Below are positions 19,254 to 21,318 of a DNA stretch of 21,318 nucleotides, piece by piece. The notes beneath the pieces are model-generated. The model ran no database searches and was not told the origin of the DNA. It saw only the letters and a program-made list of their open reading frames with translations. Numbering within the stretch: position 1 is the stretch's first letter; each line of letters starts with the position of its first letter. Made by a program: the position numbers and the translations under genes. This stretch comes from Pelargonium nanum (taxonomy: Eukaryota; Streptophyta; Magnoliopsida; Geraniales; Geraniaceae): contig JAYMTF010001787.1 of assembly GCA_036897485.1 (NCBI GenBank), forward strand, positions 1-21,318. The letters are read 5' to 3'.

Positions 19254-21318
19254 TTATGAGATCATTGGCTCGGGGCTAGATGATGACAGTATGTCTAGCA
19301 GTGAATTTTGGGGCACCAGTTCCTCGTGCCACAAAGGGAGCGTGTCACCTGGGTAAAAGTTTCTTGTCACCCCCTCCGAGTTTATCTGCACAAGATAAGA
19401 GATGGCATATATAAATGAGCAACAAGACTACTACCGAATCGAAGATAACATATAAATTCTACAATAGGTCTTCAGAAAAGATTTGATGCAAGTTGAGAAA
19501 CCATATCACAAAACATTATTCCTACATTATACATAATGTTGCTTGAATATTTCAAATGAGTGCATTTGAGTACACCTCAGATAAAAGAACCAGGATATTG
19601 GGGACAAGATATTTCCTACATTAGTAATTTAGAACTCTATAGAGACTACAATTTGCATCTCTAGCTAGATCATATTGATCATAATGATGAATAGACAAAA
19701 GAAGGATGGATCATATTCAAGTACATAAAAAGGTTAACAAAAGAATTTAAAAATGAACAATACTTACAATGACAGTTCGAACCACACCACCACTGGCACC
19801 ATCTCGAGCAATAGCAAGTGAGACAGCTTTCACCACCAATTGCTGCGTTTTAATCACCAAAATTTGTAATGAGTCCCATAAACAAGCCATCAGAGAATAA
19901 GAGCCAATGTATTGGAATAATTAAATATCAGAGAGGTATCATATTTACAATGCTCCTGTGACTGTGAGGGAATTAATTGAAATGCTAGTAGTATCATGGA
20001 AGGGAGATAACTCATATTGATGCAGTTTTCCATATCGATCTATCATGTTCAGAAACATGTACTTTAGAATACATACCTCAGCTTCTTCTTTGGTCATTCC
20101 TTCTTTCCATGCTTGATCAAAGAAACCATATAAGTAAGAAGAGCCAGATCCTGTAATTACAATAACACCTAGTTAACAACCAAAGTCTCTAGCTTATTGC
20201 AATAAAACAGAAAGGTTGCAATTAAATCCATAGCGACATCTTCCAGTAGAGCAACTATTACAAATTTGAAAATATGCTTAAAATAAGATAATATGAATAC
20301 GAGGATTACTGGCAAAAGAGAGAATATGTCATCAGCATTAAGTAACAATTAGAAATTGCTTTGGTGATCACAAAAGCTCACCTCCAATAGCAAAAGGCTG
20401 CTCTATAATAGTCCCGCCAAGAGGTATTCCGTATATTTTACCCCCCTCATACTTGTCCCATCCACCAACAATTAAGCCTGTTTGTAGCATATTCTGCCAA
20501 ATTTAAATAAATGTTACCAAGTTAAATTACAAAGATGAAACTCAAAATCAGATGATCAATGTTAACTGGAAATAAACCATAAGAAAATAGGTCTACAAGA
20601 GTTGCAGCTTGTGACATTTGGAAGAATGAGACTGAACTCAATCCTGTTTTAATTCATCTTACCAGTACTACCTCGATTGGTTACCATTCACAACTGCTAT
20701 TAACAACCACATTAAAGACCATCAAACTTCCTTTTGTTGTCCTCTAGTAACCGAAAAAGGTCTTGATGGCATTGAATATGTAACTTTGAACCCTTACTAT
20801 GTGGCTTGCAAATCTTTTAGCTATAGATTTTCTCGACTGTTTCATATCCAAGGTTCTTGGAAAATCTGAAGGAATTTTTTGGGACAATGTTTAGATGGTT
20901 GCAATTTATTATTAAAGAACTGAGGGAAGGAGGGGAAGGACATTACTGAAACTCCCAATACTCAAGGTCATCCCACAAACCACCAGTTATTGACAAAACA
21001 CGTCAAAGGAACATTACAAGTACACTTGGATACAGAAGGACATAGGTACAAGGGGAAAGTAGGTTTTTAACCTCCATAATTCAAGAGCACCAAACACCCA
21101 GAGTTAGTGAAAAAATACATCACAAATATTATATCTATACACACATACGAAAGTACCTACAAACATCTAATATCTGACAGTAGTCACTGAACACATCAAG
21201 GGGTACTACAACAATATTCAGATATTGAAGGACCTAAAGGACCATAAATTCACATGAGATAATATTGTATGATCGAATATTTAAAACAAAAATAGAAGTA
21301 TAATGCTAGCAAACCTTG
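19254..21318 (-). CDS. PBA1: 20S proteasome subunit beta type-6 (beta-1), C-terminal exons, partial
   Basis: Beta-1 is the caspase-like (post-acidic) protease subunit of the 20S core of the 26S proteasome, in nucleus and cytosol. Four exons are clear on the - strand: 20493-20382, 20150-20077, 19842-19768 and 19385-19254. Phases are 0/1/0/0, all with GT-AG introns, giving 130 residues plus TAA. Reading: [34 protein letters not shown], then [36 protein letters not shown], and [15 protein letters not shown] to the C-terminal [12 protein letters not shown] and RDGAS carry the Ser129, Asp166 and Ser169 equivalents of the Ntn-hydrolase site. Catalytic Thr1, Asp17 and Lys33 lie in exons beyond the window. 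The last bases (21318-21315, CAAG before GTTTGC) fit the end of the previous exon, ending in Lys, across an 821-nt intron; that small piece is inferred. A full subunit is about 235 residues, so roughly half is present. Confidence 0.93.
20494..21314 (-). other. Large intron of the proteasome beta-1 gene
   Basis: The proposed donor is CAAG/GTTTGC at 21315/21314 and the acceptor is GGCAG at 20494-20498. The intron is 821 nt, against 231, 234 and 382 nt for the downstream introns. It has no ORF, terminal repeat or RNA gene that I could recognise. The donor assignment rests on only four exon bases at the window edge. Confidence 0.5.

Noticed and set aside
1..21318. CRISPR array, bacterial operon or viral genome
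   Set aside because: No regularly spaced repeats, no ribosome-binding-site-led gene clusters, and both genes have many introns; the window is plant nuclear DNA.

Overview
This is a stretch of plant nuclear DNA, most likely from a eudicot. It has multi-exon genes with GT-AG introns, AT-rich intergenic DNA and plant transposon relics. Two genes can be reconstructed. Everything to the left of about 11.3 kb is intergenic DNA dominated by decayed mobile elements. The species cannot be fixed from the sequence alone.

Left part (1-11.3 kb). The window opens on the end of a Stowaway-type MITE, followed by an AT-rich inverted-repeat element with GCTTATAAG subrepeats (about 150-885). A decayed LINE (about 1205-3085, + strand) is interrupted by a tandem TRIM retrotransposon (1928-2379, - strand) that has three short LTRs, tRNA-iMet-like primer sites and a near-perfect 5-bp target duplication. 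Next come a tRNA-derived SINE (about 3611-3839) and a nearly complete hairpin Mutator-like MITE (4075-4448) with an 8/9-matching 9-bp target duplication. From about 4.45 to 11.1 kb I find no intact gene, only unrecognised, stop-riddled DNA with a 94-bp imperfect tandem repeat (9496-9683). A second, 5'-truncated relative of the SINE (11146-11275) has a perfect 13-bp target duplication and lies in the upstream region of the first gene.

ARF gene (+ strand, coding 12031-18021). Fourteen coding exons join with consistent phases into 3315 nt, encoding a 1104-residue class-A auxin response factor of the ARF7/ARF19 clade. It has a B3 DNA-binding domain, an ARF auxiliary domain, a glutamine-rich activation region encoded by one 1.8-kb exon, and a C-terminal PB1 (domain III/IV) module. 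The leader is pyrimidine-rich and carries a three-codon upstream ORF. An in-frame stop lies directly before the main AUG.

Proteasome gene (- strand, coding 19254 to the window edge). Four exons encode the C-terminal 130 residues of the 20S proteasome beta-1 subunit (beta type-6, PBA1). The 5' part lies beyond the window. The two genes are convergent, with about 1.2 kb between their stop codons. They share no evident pathway in the sequence, although Aux/IAA repressors that bind ARFs are destroyed by the 26S proteasome.

I found no previously undescribed molecular system. The points most worth a second look are the nested LINE/TRIM structure, the hairpin MULE, the retroposon upstream of ARF19, the leader uORF, and an intron whose retention would remove the ARF's PB1 domain.
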